From Laetiporus sulphureus 93-53 (Eukaryota; Basidiomycota; Agaricomycetes; Polyporales; Laetiporaceae), in assembly GCF_001632365.1 (NCBI RefSeq), contig NW_024468512.1, positions 205,162-269,161 of the forward strand: DNA of 64,000 nt. The letters run 5' to 3'. A model generated the notes under the pieces. That model saw only the letters and a list, made by a program, of their open reading frames with translations. It did no database searches and was not told the DNA's origin. Made by a program: the position numbers and the translations under genes. This document shows, piece by piece, positions 37,690-48,954 of the stretch (the stretch's first letter is position 1; each line of letters begins with the position of its first letter).

Positions 37690-38364
37690 CTACACCTCGA
37701 CTTCGACCATCTTCGAGAGACAGCTCCTCACGTACGCCCTACCCGTGCCAGCAGTATCAGGCCGTCTCCGCAGTGGTCGTCCGCAGTTGCGGCTCAGTAG
37801 TACGCAGGCGACCAGCCTGCCTCTTGCAAAGAGCTGAATCGCTGGAGTCTGCTCGATGCCGGGAGGCACAGACATCGGGGCATGTGAGGTGGGTGGGTCC
37901 AATAACGCGACGATGTTGGAGGTTGTCTCGGATACCGACGGTTCAGGGATCGTGGCGGGGGACAAGCGTGTTCGGGAAGCGATCAGGGATGGGGACGATG
38001 GTTGTGCCGCACGAGGTAGGGGGCTCACGAGTTCTACGCACTCGTCGTTGAATGGGTCTTCAATGCTCGTCATCGTGGTGCGTGGGATGCGTGCTGGTGG
38101 TGGTGGTGGAGCACGGCGAGTGCTCAGCGGATAATGATACGCTACGACCCGAGAGCGAGAGCCCGACGATGGCGCATGTATCGATGCCGAACGTTCGGGG
38201 CTCATCGGAAGAGCGAATCCTCGTCCGCGCGCCGAGGCGACGGAGACGTTTGGCAGATATGTGAAGGACAATGCTTGCGCTGCCGATACTGGTCGTACAT
38301 GCGTATAGCCGGGGCTAAAGGAGCCGTGGATGGAGTGGATGCGATGGGATGGGATGGCTTGCAT
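37690..38364 (-). CDS. Uncharacterised 224-aa protein
   Basis: A single predicted exon starting at ATG 38364 (MQAIPSHRIHSIHGSF), ending in TAG. Coding support is indirect: an upstream CT-rich leader (about 38370-38520) and a TATA-like CTTATATTC (minus, 38616-38624) look like a fungal core promoter. The sequence is Ser/Pro/Arg-rich with blocks LSFTYLPNVSVASARGRGFA, VVAYHYPLSTRRAPPPPP and TMTSIEDPFNDECVEL. No domain is recognised, and no signal peptide or membrane segment is evident. The last 40 residues are less convincing and a 3' intron cannot be excluded. Confidence 0.6.
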   Translation of the reverse strand: MQAIPSHRIHSIHGSFSPGYTHVRPVSAAQALSFTYLPNVSVASARGRGFALPMSPERSASIHAPSSGSRSRVVAYHYPLSTRRAPPPPPARIPRTTMTSIEDPFNDECVELVSPLPRAAQPSSPSLIASRTRLSPATIPEPSVSETTSNIVALLDPPTSHAPMSVPPGIEQTPAIQLFARGRLVACVLLSRNCGRPLRRRPDTAGTGRAYVRSCLSKMVEVEV

Positions 38365-39373
38365 GTTGTGCGGAAATATGAATAACGATATGAATGTAGA
38401 GAAATTATGTGTGTTCTGTGTATTGCCAGGGGATGGATGAGGATGCCTATTTGAGATGGGATGAGGGTCGATGAGAGGTATTTGAAGAGAAAAAGAGAAA
38501 GGGAACAATGCGGTTGGAAGCAACAATGGAGGGAACTTTGACGCTCAGCGCTGAGACGGTGCTGTATTGACCGATCAGTTTTCCTTCTGCCGATTAGATG
38601 CCGACGCTTTAGAATGAATATAAGCGTCCCTCTTTCGGAACAACTACAAGAACAATAAGGGACAGTTGGCATCACCGTTGCTCGTCACAATGCCCGCATG
38701 CTGAGATGCGGCAGCGGACGACTGTTGCGATCTCCTCAATTTGAACGTAGTAGTATCCGAAGTGAGCCACATCTTCGCATACCCGAGAAAATCAACTCGC
38801 TGTACAGGCGAACAAGATTTCCGCGGGACACGAGAGCATCGACATGGAGGCTGTGTTTGCGATGCGCTGGGGCAAAAGAGCGCAGAAGTTAGTTCCGGGT
38901 GACTTTGCGCAGCACACTCAATGAATCTATGCGCAGCACACTGAATAGCGCCGCCTTCTGAAACCCCCTTTCTCACGTCGAACAACGTGTTCGCCTCGCC
39001 TGCGTTCATTTACGGCATCACTGTGCATGTTTCCTTTGAACCTTCTCTTTCCTGGTGTGGATCAGTGATATAATCTGCACTGCAGCATATCTTGCTGTCT
39101 AGCTGATGGGCGCGATTGATTTGCTTGCTCCGTCTGCTCTCGAAACCCAATCAACGTGCCTGGGGGAGACGCGTCCAATTTCGGACGCGATCACGCGGAG
39201 GGCAGCTAAAGTCACGCGTATCTAGGAGAGTCGCTATTGGACAAGTAATGAGTGGCGCGGTGGCGCGCAAATACATTGCCAATGGCATTTGTGGCGTCGC
39301 CTTCTACCAGAGGGTGTGCACCTCCCTCCATCTCTGTTTCTCTACCTCCTCTTGACTGTCTGTTTTTTCCAAC
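38365..39373. other. Intergenic between divergent genes
   Basis: About 1 kb between the 224-aa gene (minus) and the GH5 gene (plus). It holds both promoters; no gene is supported. Confidence 0.5.
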
Positions 39374-42091
39374 ATGCCTCCAGTACCCACTGTGTCGCCG
39401 GCGACGGGAAAGCCCACGCCGGGATACTTTATTCATACCACCGACGCCCTTTTTGTTGACAACGCTGGACGTTCTCTGCTGCTACGCGGTGTCAATTTGT
39501 CGGGAGCAGCCAAGGCACCGGTTGGCCAGCCATCCCAAGAGCTTGACGGTTTTTGGGAGACCGGTGAAGAGGGCGGCGGAAACTTCACTGGGAGACCTCT
39601 CAATGTCGATGACGGTTCGGCCGACATTCACCTGGCGCGTCTGAGGGGGTGGGGCTACAACATGTTGAGATACGTGGTAACCTGGGAAGCACTGGAACAT
39701 GCCGGACCGTAAGTGCACATTCGCTGTGTTGCTATGGTGACTCATGATGAGCAGGGGAAAGCTCGATTATGAATTCATGGATTACACCGTCCGTGTTTTG
39801 CGGAAGTGTAAAGAATACGGATTCAAGGTTTACATTGACCCTCACCAGGACATTGTGCGATATTTCATTATTTATATGTGTATGGCTACTGACATACGTC
39901 TCTGACACAGTGGTCCCGATTCTCCGGAGGATCCGGTGCACCATATTGGACTGTGGTCGCTTGTGGATTCGATCCTCGCCACTTCACAGCAACTCAGGCA
40001 GCAATCATTCATAGTGAATATCCTACTGCCTCAGATCCCGCTCCTATCAAGCTACCTGCAATGATCTGGAGCACAAACTATGGGCGACTCGCTTCCCAGA
40101 CGCTGTTCACGCTGTTCTTCGCTGGCCGCGATTACGCGCCCAAATGCATCATTGACGGACAGAACATACAGGATTATCTCCAGTCGCATTACATTGCAGC
40201 ACTTGGCGCCCTCGCAGACCGCCTTCGTGACGCTGGCGATCTGCTAGACGAATGCGTGATTGGGTGGGACAGCCTAAACGAGCCTTTCGAAGGCTTTTGC
40301 GGGTATGGAGACCTTAACACCGTGCCGACCAAGCAGGGGACTACGCTGAAGAAGGGTACGTGTCCAACGCCTGCGCAGTCAATGCGCCTCGGGATGGGCC
40401 GCGCACAGACACTCGACAACTACAAATTTGGCAACATGGGGCCGCAGCGCGACGGTACCGTCACCGTGGATCCCAAAGGCGTCAAGGCGTGGATAGACCC
40501 AGAGACGGAGCCTGATGGCGTGAATCCTCGCTGGGGCTGGAAGCGCGATCCTGGCTGGCAGTTGGGGACGTGTGTGTGGGCGTTGCACGGAGTGTGGGAT
40601 GTCGACTCCGGGGAGATACTCGTGCCGGACTATTTCAGCTGCGAGAACCCGGACCACACAGCATTCTTCATTGAGAAGTACTGGCTCCCGCACTGGCAGG
40701 CGTTCGCGTCGCGGATCAGGCAGTCGCATCCCGAGGCGATCATGTTCGTCTCACCTCCCGTGTTCGCACAGCCCCCGCCCATCGCGGAAGAGTACCTGCG
40801 CGGACGCTGCTGCTACGCCGCGCATTACTATGATGGATTGACCCTTGTGACGCGGCACTGGAGCTGGATCAACGCCGATGCCCTCGGTCTGATGCGCGGC
40901 AAGTACTCGTCCACGCTTGCCGCAGTGAAGATTGGTGAGCCGGCGATACGGAAGTCCATACAGGAGCAGCTGGGGATGCTCAAGGACGACGCGCCCATCC
41001 TGGGTGCTTACCCTACGATCATCGGCGAGATCGGCGTTCCGTTCGATATGGACGGCAAAAAGGCGTACGGATATACGGATGGCGGGAAGTACAAAGGCGA
41101 CTTTTCAAGCCAGCAGAAGGCGCTGGACGCGAGTCTGAATGCGGCAGATGGTCCCAATGCACTGAGTTATACTGTCTGGAATTACTGTCCGGACAACTCG
41201 CATATGTGGGGCGACCAATGGGATATGGAGGACCTCAGCATCTGGAGCCCGGACGATCTGCGCCCCAACGGCGGACCGAAGATGGAGCTGTCGGACGCGT
41301 CATCAGCGGCGTTGTTGAAAAAGGGTGCAGCGGCTGTCGCGCAGTCGGCGACCACCTCTACTTTGTCGCTCGCCACGGTCGCAGTCGGTACAGATCCTAC
41401 TGCCGACAAAATGGCTGAGGGGAGCGCAGAGGTCACGTCCTACTCTCGATGGAGCAATGCGTACGACTTCTTGACCGACGGCGCGAGGGCAGTCAAGGCA
41501 TTCTGCCGTCCGTTCCCTGTCGCAACCGTCGGCGTGCCCAAGGATATTCAGTTCGACATCGCCAAGGCCGACTTCAAGTACACCGTGCGCGTCCGGCCGG
41601 AGGATGCGCCGCGTGCAGAAGGAGCGGGACTCGCGACGGAGATATACGTGCCCCTCGTCCACTATGCAAGCGATAAGCTCGTCGCTCGCTTCGCGCAAGA
41701 TGATCCTGAGCGCTGTGAGACGCCTGCCACAGTCATCGTGGATGGAGTCTGCTCAAAGGAGCCAAGTCCATACTCGTCGCGGAACGCATCGTCGGCCGAC
41801 CTATTGACGTCGTCTCTCGCCTCGTCAGCCTACGCAAAGCTGTTCCCGCATGGTTCGGCATCACTCTCACTACTTGTCGATGTTTCTGCAGGGAAATGGG
41901 AAGTTGACGGACAGACATTGAAGTGGTGGTACCCTATACCGGGGCCGGGCGAGCCGGAGCGCGAATACACGATCACGATCAAACGCGATGGTGGCGTGAT
42001 TAAGACTGCGGAAGAGCTGGAGATCAGTCGGCGCGGGTTGTGGGAACAGTGGTGTATCTGGGTGCAGAACTGCTGTGGCATCTTCATGTAG
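39374..42091 (+). CDS. GH5 subfamily 12 glucosidase (steryl-/ceramide-glucosidase)
   Basis: Predicted exons 39374-39708, 39755-39854 and 39911-42091; 871 aa. It begins like fungal GH5_12 enzymes (FVDNAGRSLLLRGVNLSGAA). Catalytic features: PHQDIWSRFSGGSGAP, acid/base Glu269 in GWDSLNEPFEG, and the nucleophile Glu in TIIGEIGVPFD. A C-terminal beta-rich domain ends with hydrophobic, Cys-containing LWEQWCIWVQNCCGIFM, which could be a membrane contact. Characterised relatives (EGCrP1, EGCrP2/Sgl1 of Cryptococcus) are intracellular and remove glucose from glucosylceramide or ergosteryl-glucoside; no signal peptide is seen here either. Which lipid is used cannot be told from sequence alone. Confidence 0.93.
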
Positions 42092-42829
42092 GCAGGTTGT
42101 CATTTCTTGTTTTCCTTCTGTTCTGCTTGTACGATATAGCATTGGGACTTTGTATCACCACGTATAGGAATCATCTGGGACATGGAGCGTATGTTATATA
42201 GATTGAGAGCACTAGCCAGAATGGATCGTGCCAATGGTCTTGATAAAACATACGCGATTGTACTTTCAGGGCCGGCTTGCCTTGTAGTTGGTTTCCATAT
42301 CTTGATTTTCAGCTAGCCTTGAATGATGAACATCTCAATCCATTCACTGCACAAGAGCATCTGTATTCGTGCCTCGAGAAGCAGTCCCTGTGCCCGTGAA
42401 CGGGTTCACGCCAACCTCATTGACCTCTGTTTAGCAAACGAAATGCACGTTGAGTCACGGTTCACGTGAATGTGATAGTTCGCATCACTGACTTTGCCGT
42501 ACTATAAGGATCCACTGATTCTCTGGAGACGACACTTGTGAAATGAACTGGGCAACGCATGGCACCATAAAGATTACTCTAATGCTGTTCAAGACAAGCC
42601 GCATGCATATATAGTATCTATGATAGATAGTAACGAATACCCGGCCACCCTGCGATATGAACAACATGCGCGACTGATACGTCCTATGGTACAGTGCAGT
42701 ACAACCCAATAATGCCCGCAGATTCTATACGAAAGAATGACCACACGTTGAGACAGAGGCATTGCGATAATCCCCAAATTCCCAGTCAAAGCAATCCTAC
42801 AGAAGTAACTTCAGCAAACGCACACACCG
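42092..42829. other. Intergenic between convergent GH5 and Atg15 genes
   Basis: About 740 bp of 3'-flanking sequence with no supported gene. Confidence 0.5.
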
Positions 42830-44304
42830 TTACATCAACAGAAGCCGTACCACGCAGTCGTCTTCCGCCTTCGGTTCCGGCACAGCTTTGATCTCTCCCC
42901 CATTTCCGTCGCCGGTGTCCCAGTCTTCGGCGAGAAGCTTGTCGACGATGACGCGGATGGAGTGAGTGCGAATGTCAGCGGACCATTTCAGCTTCGTGAT
43001 GGTATCGTATAGGATCGTGTTCCCTAGATGGCATCTGAAGGGAAACACGAGTCTGAGTGAAGAAGACAAAAAGTATGAACGTGGCCATTTACCGAGTCTC
43101 CATGGCATATCCTGCAATAGCACAGCTTGAAGAGACCCCGTTGCAGATACCCATTGCGATGGGGTCAGCGGTGTGATAAACATGTGTGATATGTTGCGTG
43201 GAAGGCTGCATGCTACCAATCAGGCCAGGCGAGATTGATGGACGTTATCGGTCGTACCGGAAAGGGCAGATGGAGGCGCCGTGCCGCCAGTTTCTCACCT
43301 GGTGCCTCGAAGGCCACCACTGGTACGCCAAACGTCAGGCCGACGAGAGAGGCAAGCGAGCCCCCTAGAGAATGGCCTATTGATAGACGTCAACGACGGC
43401 ACCAGATGGGGAAGGCGTGTGAAACCTACCAACGAGCCAGATGTTTGCGTTCGGATACATGTAGGTGACATTATAGTACAAGTTCTACATGACACGTTAG
43501 TAGGCACCCTGAGTATACGAGAATTATCTTGCTCACCGTGCCGACAGAGTAGAATAAGCTATCCTCCGCAATGTTCTTCTCGAGACATCCCTGGTCGCAC
43601 TTGTGCCCACCCTCGTAGCAGTCGCAGACAGGAGACCACGTTGGCCCTACCCGGGCACAGCAGCAGGAGAACAGAAGATTATCATTGAACTTGTCCTTCC
43701 GCGTAGTCGGACCTCCGCCTCCGACAAGCCATCCAGCAGAAGTGCCCTTGACGGAGATCACGACAGTGGAGTTGTCAGGGGTCGCAAAGACGTATCCTCG
43801 GAAACCGTCTGCGTCTGGCTCCCAGCCAAACGGGTAGCTTTGCTGAAACGATGGTCACTTGGGTTAAAGTTCCTCTCGGAAGAACGCACGTACATTGTCC
43901 CAGTCTGGTCCTAGGTCGTACCACGACTTCTCAATAGGCTCGTAGTAGGCATTGTTAGTCATCTTCGCGAGAGCGCGCAACGTCTCGCGGTCCTGCGTAT
44001 CAGGGCCCTCGATATCAACCTCGTCCCACAGTACAGAAGCTGAGTTATTGAAGCGCGCGCTTGAGAATGACTCATGAGATGCTGGACGATGAGCCTTTAC
44101 GTTCCGAGAGTTGACAGTCCGTTCGCCGGGAAGGAGAGAGGACCTTGAGGGGTCAATGTCCGCGAAGACCACTCGACCCGAGTCCGACAATCCATGTTCA
44201 TGACGCAGCTCAAGCACGAGGGAATGCGGGGTGGCAGGCTGCTTCGTCAGAAGCAATGAGGCGACGAGGTATTGGAGAGCATGCGGTAGCAGATTGTACA
44301 GCAT
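42830..44304 (-). CDS. ATG15: Atg15-type autophagic lipase
   Basis: Predicted exons (minus) 43894-44304, 43537-43842, 43430-43484, 43258-43376, 43093-43205 and 42830-43034; 402 aa. The ATG at 44304 gives a short hydrophobic N-terminal anchor ([15 protein letters not shown]), as in Atg15. The lipase nucleophile elbow [12 protein letters not shown] (Ser260) is rebuilt across a splice. Atg15 signatures follow: [19 protein letters not shown] with the catalytic Asp/His region, and [21 protein letters not shown] Cys-rich loop ([18 protein letters not shown]) precedes the elbow. Atg15 is delivered through multivesicular bodies to the vacuole and breaks down autophagic-body membranes. TATA-like CTTTATAG lies about 200 bp upstream. 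Confidence 0.94.
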
Positions 44305-44929
44305 GGCGGATGGCACTGACAGACGCGCACTATGTGTCGGGCTTCAACAAAAGTCGCTTGGGCCAGTAAGAGGGTAAAAGGCGAGTGTCGAGCAAGCAGA
44401 CAGGGACTGCACAGTCAAATTTCCAGAGAACGTTGTACAGTGTGCTGCAGTTAGAGTGCCAGCTGTGATGTCGCCGCCACAGCTAGAGGGACGTGCAGAT
44501 CTATAAAGGCATCAATTTCCCACGACTGCTTAACACCAATGATCCCTATCAGGCTGCATGTGGCGGTCATCTCACCTCACTCTGCATCACCAAGCGACAA
44601 GTAAGTGTGACAACTCCAACAAGCACATAACAAACGATAATATACTTTATCGCTCTTGTCGAGACGTGACGAACGAAGAAGCTAAGCGAGTGCGCAAACG
44701 AGCGTACGAAGCTGATCCCGAAAGTTGAACGAAAGCTGTGGCTAGCCGCGGCGTGACTGAGCTCACCCAAGAGGCATGATGAGCTTTGGTTCATAGATGC
44801 GAATGCGGTTCTTGTAGCTGAAAGTGCTGCTTTTCTCGTCCCTGCCAGTCTCTTATCAGGCAACTCTCTGGTCTTCTGCGACTCTTTATTCCGGGTCCCC
44901 CAAGGGCGGACAGCAGAAATGTTGGTGCG

Positions 44930-45107
44930 CATCCCTGACCCTTCTACAGCTACGGACAGAGCATGTATCGCCCGCAAACCCCAGGCCGCGAAGAGCATGC
45001 AGGGCCGTGAGGAGCATGTGGAGTTGGCACGTTCCATAAATGCGGACGGCATTAACAGAGAGATTCTACTGGAGCTGTTGCCAAAAGCGCTACTGGCAGA
45101 TGGGTAG
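44930..45107 (+). pseudogene. Broken C-terminal remnant of an SDR gene
   Basis: One open frame encodes a segment matching the C-terminus of the SDR at 8.5-9.6 kb: here EEHVELARSINADGINREIL, there EKYAELAHSTNADGVDKESV, with a preceding stretch that also lines up loosely (TDRACIARKPQAAKSMQGRE). Upstream sequence lacks the SDR catalytic Tyr-Lys, NNAG and glycine motifs in any frame that I can see. Most likely a truncated gene duplicate; the promoter and 5' exons are gone. Confidence 0.55.
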
Positions 45108-45507
45108 TTGGAACTGTGATTGTGTTCGTTATTTCAAACAATTTTGTAGCATTGTTGGAGAACTCAATCGAGTTCTTACCACATGGATGTTTGTCTCGTT
45201 CCGTATCACGTACTTAGTTTGCATCCTGAACTGTTGTCCAGCCTTTGAATATTCCGCTAAGAAATGACTTCCATTCCGTTCCAGTTGTGTGTATTGATAG
45301 AGTACAGAGGGATCTTGGTGAATACAAGCAGCGCAAAACCTATATGATTGTACACAGCGCGATGAAAGAAGTGCATGGTTGAAATAATGGTGGGACAACA
45401 TTGCGAGAGGCCGGAGTACGATGCATTGATGACAGATGAAGCAGAAATCCAGTAAGCTAATCTCTAGATGGGAATGTAAGCGAAAATCTACTGGTAATGT
45501 ATCGAGC

Positions 45508-47842
45508 TCAGCGGGGGAACTTGAAATCGTCATCACCGCCAATGATGAGTTGTCGGGCGGTGTTATCGTTATATAGTAGCCGGCCGTCTTCATCCTTGTG
45601 ATAATCGTCGTAGGTGGAGTCTAAACCGCCATAGAAAGTCGAGAACGACAACTTGACAGACTGCTTGGGGAGACTGTAGAAGACTGGCTTGCGCGGATCT
45701 GCAGAAAGTCTCTCAGCTCCCGCGCAACAAGCAATAGATCAAGGACTCACAAGAGAGCTCGCGATTGGCGAGTTTTTCCTTATCTATGTCGTCGAAGAAG
45801 GGATGGCATAGAACGGCACTCGATGAGCATCTTTTAGTAGAATCGGTATTTAGCATCTAATTTGGAGGAATCAGCATGCCATTCGCGGCCAATGCACATT
45901 GAACGTACGTTGAGCACGAGATCCCTAGCCTGCGCATCTTCGATGACAGTCTCAAGGTCCAATTCCAGATGCTTCGCGTCCATCACATCGAGTTGTGCCT
46001 GCAAGGTAGGCGCACGATAATATGGCATCTGCAACCCCCCCAGCACCTCTAGGAAGACCAGCCCCAGACTGAAAATGTCGATGGTGTAGGTGTAGCCTTT
46101 AGACCCAGACACAATAGCATCCGGTGCCGCATACCCGGGCGTACCAATGGATGTGAAGGTTTTGGCTTTTTCGAACTTGTAGTGAGGCTTGGGCGTGTAC
46201 GAGTACCCAAAGTCTCCTAGAACTAGATGGCCCTCATCGTCGACCAAGAAGTTGTCCGGCTTGATATCACGATGGATCGTACGGCTATCGTGGAGCTCCT
46301 TGACTGCATATGCCTGCCAATCTCGTTACTTCACGGCTCAATGATTCATGTCGACATGTTAATGGGCTTACCATCTCCGCGCAGAGCAACTTAGCTTCCA
46401 TAGGATCCAACGCCACGGACGCAAGCCGATATCTCAGCGAGCCAGGATACGCCTTCTGTTGATATAACGCGAACGCTTGCACCTTCAGCGGCTTTGCGGG
46501 AAGTAAGACGGAAACTTACCATGACGAAGTAAATGAACTTCTTATCTTCCCACGACGCTATTAATTGCATCAAGTAGCGACTTCCAACATTATTTGCCGT
46601 CTCCATAACTCGCTTCTCATGCAAAATTAGATCGCGACCACATGCATAGCGGTATTGCTTGAGCTTCGGAGTGACCTTGATGGCAACCTGTTGTCCGTCG
46701 TCGGTCTCCGCAAGCACCACACGGCCACATGCGCCATTTCCAAGTGTTGTCAGTAGTTTGTAGGTGGTATCCCCGTTTCGGAGGAACAGATCACAGGCGG
46801 CCTGCCCTTCATCGTCGAGACACGCATCCTCGTTACCATCAAGAGAGTCAGTGTCGTCGGACACCAGATCGTCGTCGTCGTGGCCAACGTCGCGGTCGAT
46901 ATAATCATTCCGTTCTTCGAAGGGTGCGACATACTCATCGGGCTGGGCGACTGGACATGGGAACACATACTCAACGGATACCTTAGGTGACGGACCGCCC
47001 TCGTCTGATGCAAGCGTCGTTGAACTTTCGCCATCAGAAGAGGTGCCATCGTTACTGCTTAGCGACGGGATGAGGGGCAATTCAAGTGAAGGGACATCGG
47101 ACTGTTGTAGACAAGCATTGGGTCGTCCACCCGCTGCATGCGAATTGACCTGAGCAGAGACCAGGCGCTCCGATGAGGGCAAGGCCAGGGCACCAGGTAC
47201 CATAACGGACGGTGAGGAGGGACGGCAAATGCCAACATCTTCGTGTGAGACAATCACGATAGAATCGCCCGACGTATCCGAGCATGTTGAACGCGTCGAA
47301 AGAGCCGGCGATGGTTGTGGGCATGGCGGTAAGACATCACTCATAAATGAGGTGGCCACACTTGCGATGATAGAGAGCTCTGGGCGCGTTGAACACGTGG
47401 ATGTTCGGAAATGTGGCATACCATCTTGGGTGGATGGAATGTCTCTGATGGGCATGATTGATGGGTCGAGACGCGTCGAACGCGATGATAACGTGTCGAT
47501 GAGGGTGTAGAGGCTATTGGACTTCTGCCACAGGTGAAGACCAACCGAGAAAGAGATTCGGGGGCCGGAAGCCACATTGGTTGAGTTTGCCACAATCTGC
47601 CACTTCGCGTTTTGGGAGGAAGATTCTTCTCCGATGATGTCTTGAATGTTTTCGGCGCATCGAGTAATGGAATTGAAGGTCTGAGATGAGCGAGGGTGAC
47701 TGAGTTTCTTGAACAGGGCCCTGGCGGAACGTTTGATTTTGGTGTATATGGCGGAGGAGTTGAACGTGTTGCTTCCGTGCTCGACCGCCACGGGAGATTT
47801 GGGGGATGCCTTGGAGGCGGGCGATGACTTGCGGAAGAGCAT
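45508..47842 (-). CDS. Serine/threonine protein kinase with long N-terminal extension
   Basis: Predicted exons (minus) 46520-47842, 46372-46455, 45909-46313, 45751-45856 and 45508-45698; 702 aa. The first 380 residues are Ser/Thr/Pro- and Asp-rich without a recognised domain. The kinase domain has the Gly loop LGNGACGRVVLAE, QQVAIKV, catalytic loop HRDIKPDNFL, GDFGYSY for DFG and GTPGYAAPD for the activation segment. After the domain there is an AGC-like tail (YPRKPVFYSLP then DDDFKFPR). No specific orthologue is recognised. Start at 47842 rather than an upstream in-frame ATG because TATATA (47893-47898) would otherwise lie inside the coding region. Confidence 0.86.
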
Positions 47843-48954
47843 TGTTGTGGTTAGGGAAGAAGTGCAAAGTGCGGTTGCCAAGGGTTGCGCAGTATATATC
47901 TGATTCTGAGTGTGGCCACTGGGGGCCATATCGCCCACTCCGAAACAGGCAAGAGTGAGTAGCCCACCATCCCAAGCCAGAACAAACAGTGCCTCGTGTT
48001 CTTTACGACAACACGAGGGGGGCGCGAGAACAGCTGTGCCGTCCGCTCACATGTCGTCTGACGAGCGGTTTTGAGCAAAGACAAATGGAGTGGCGCAGCT
48101 ATTCAGCTGAACCCTCGCAGAGCGAAAGAGGATGCAGACTCCCCAGCCCATAGACAAGCCTCCTCGGACTGTGCGGAGCGCACAATGAATGAACACTGCA
48201 GGTGTGGGGGAGGCGGAGAGGACGAGGTGAAGTGAAAGGGGAGCCTGATGCGCCGCAATTGCCCTGGTATTTCTGATGAGATCATGTAAGTCCGCTAGCG
48301 CCGCCGTTCAAAGTCACCTCTCCGGGAAAAGCAAGGTTACTCCAAGAGTTCGTGGAATCACATCAGCGTTTCTCGTCGAATGGATGGAGAGTTTGGATTC
48401 CAGTCAATGTGAAGCTGCTTCTGAAACAATGAAATAGGGCACTGTTCTCAAATGAGCCTACATTTACCTTTCGAGTTTGCATGCAGAAATGACGGACCTG
48501 AAAATGTTGTTGCTCGAGCTACAGATCCGGTCAGGAAATTCTGCTCTGAATCTCGTACGCTATGAAGTTTATGCGAGCGAATGCTCTGGAAGGTCCAATT
48601 TAAGCTATAAAGAGAGAATAAACGTCTTTAACGGTTCCATTGAGCGGAGTGACTCTGTCCCAAGCTGGCAGCTGAAGTCACCGTCCGACGTGGCGTGGGA
48701 CGTTTTTTCAGCGGCGCTTCTATTGGATGATCATGTGATCGCGACGCGCTGAGCTCGTGACAAACGCCCGTCGCCTATCAACATCACCATCGTCCTCAGA
48801 TTGTCGAGCAACGCTTTGCGTCTGGCTGGTTGATCCCTTCCGCTATTTCTCGCTCTAGAATATTCACAAGGCACTTCTTACGGAAGTTACACGGCTCCCA
48901 TCTGTAGCGTTTTTTAAATCGAAGCTCAGCCGCCGTTTGAATCCTTTTGACAAC
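47843..48954. other. 1.1-kb divergent intergenic region
   Basis: Between the kinase (minus) and the two-Myb gene (plus). The kinase TATA box sits near 47893. No gene supported. Confidence 0.5.

Noticed and set aside
38202..38675. 157-codon minus-strand ORF
   Set aside because: Overlaps the leader and 5' end of the 224-aa gene in another frame and begins at a non-ATG codon region; weaker than the chosen frame.
44567..45052. 161-codon minus-strand ORF
   Set aside because: Antisense to the SDR remnant and without any recognisable feature.
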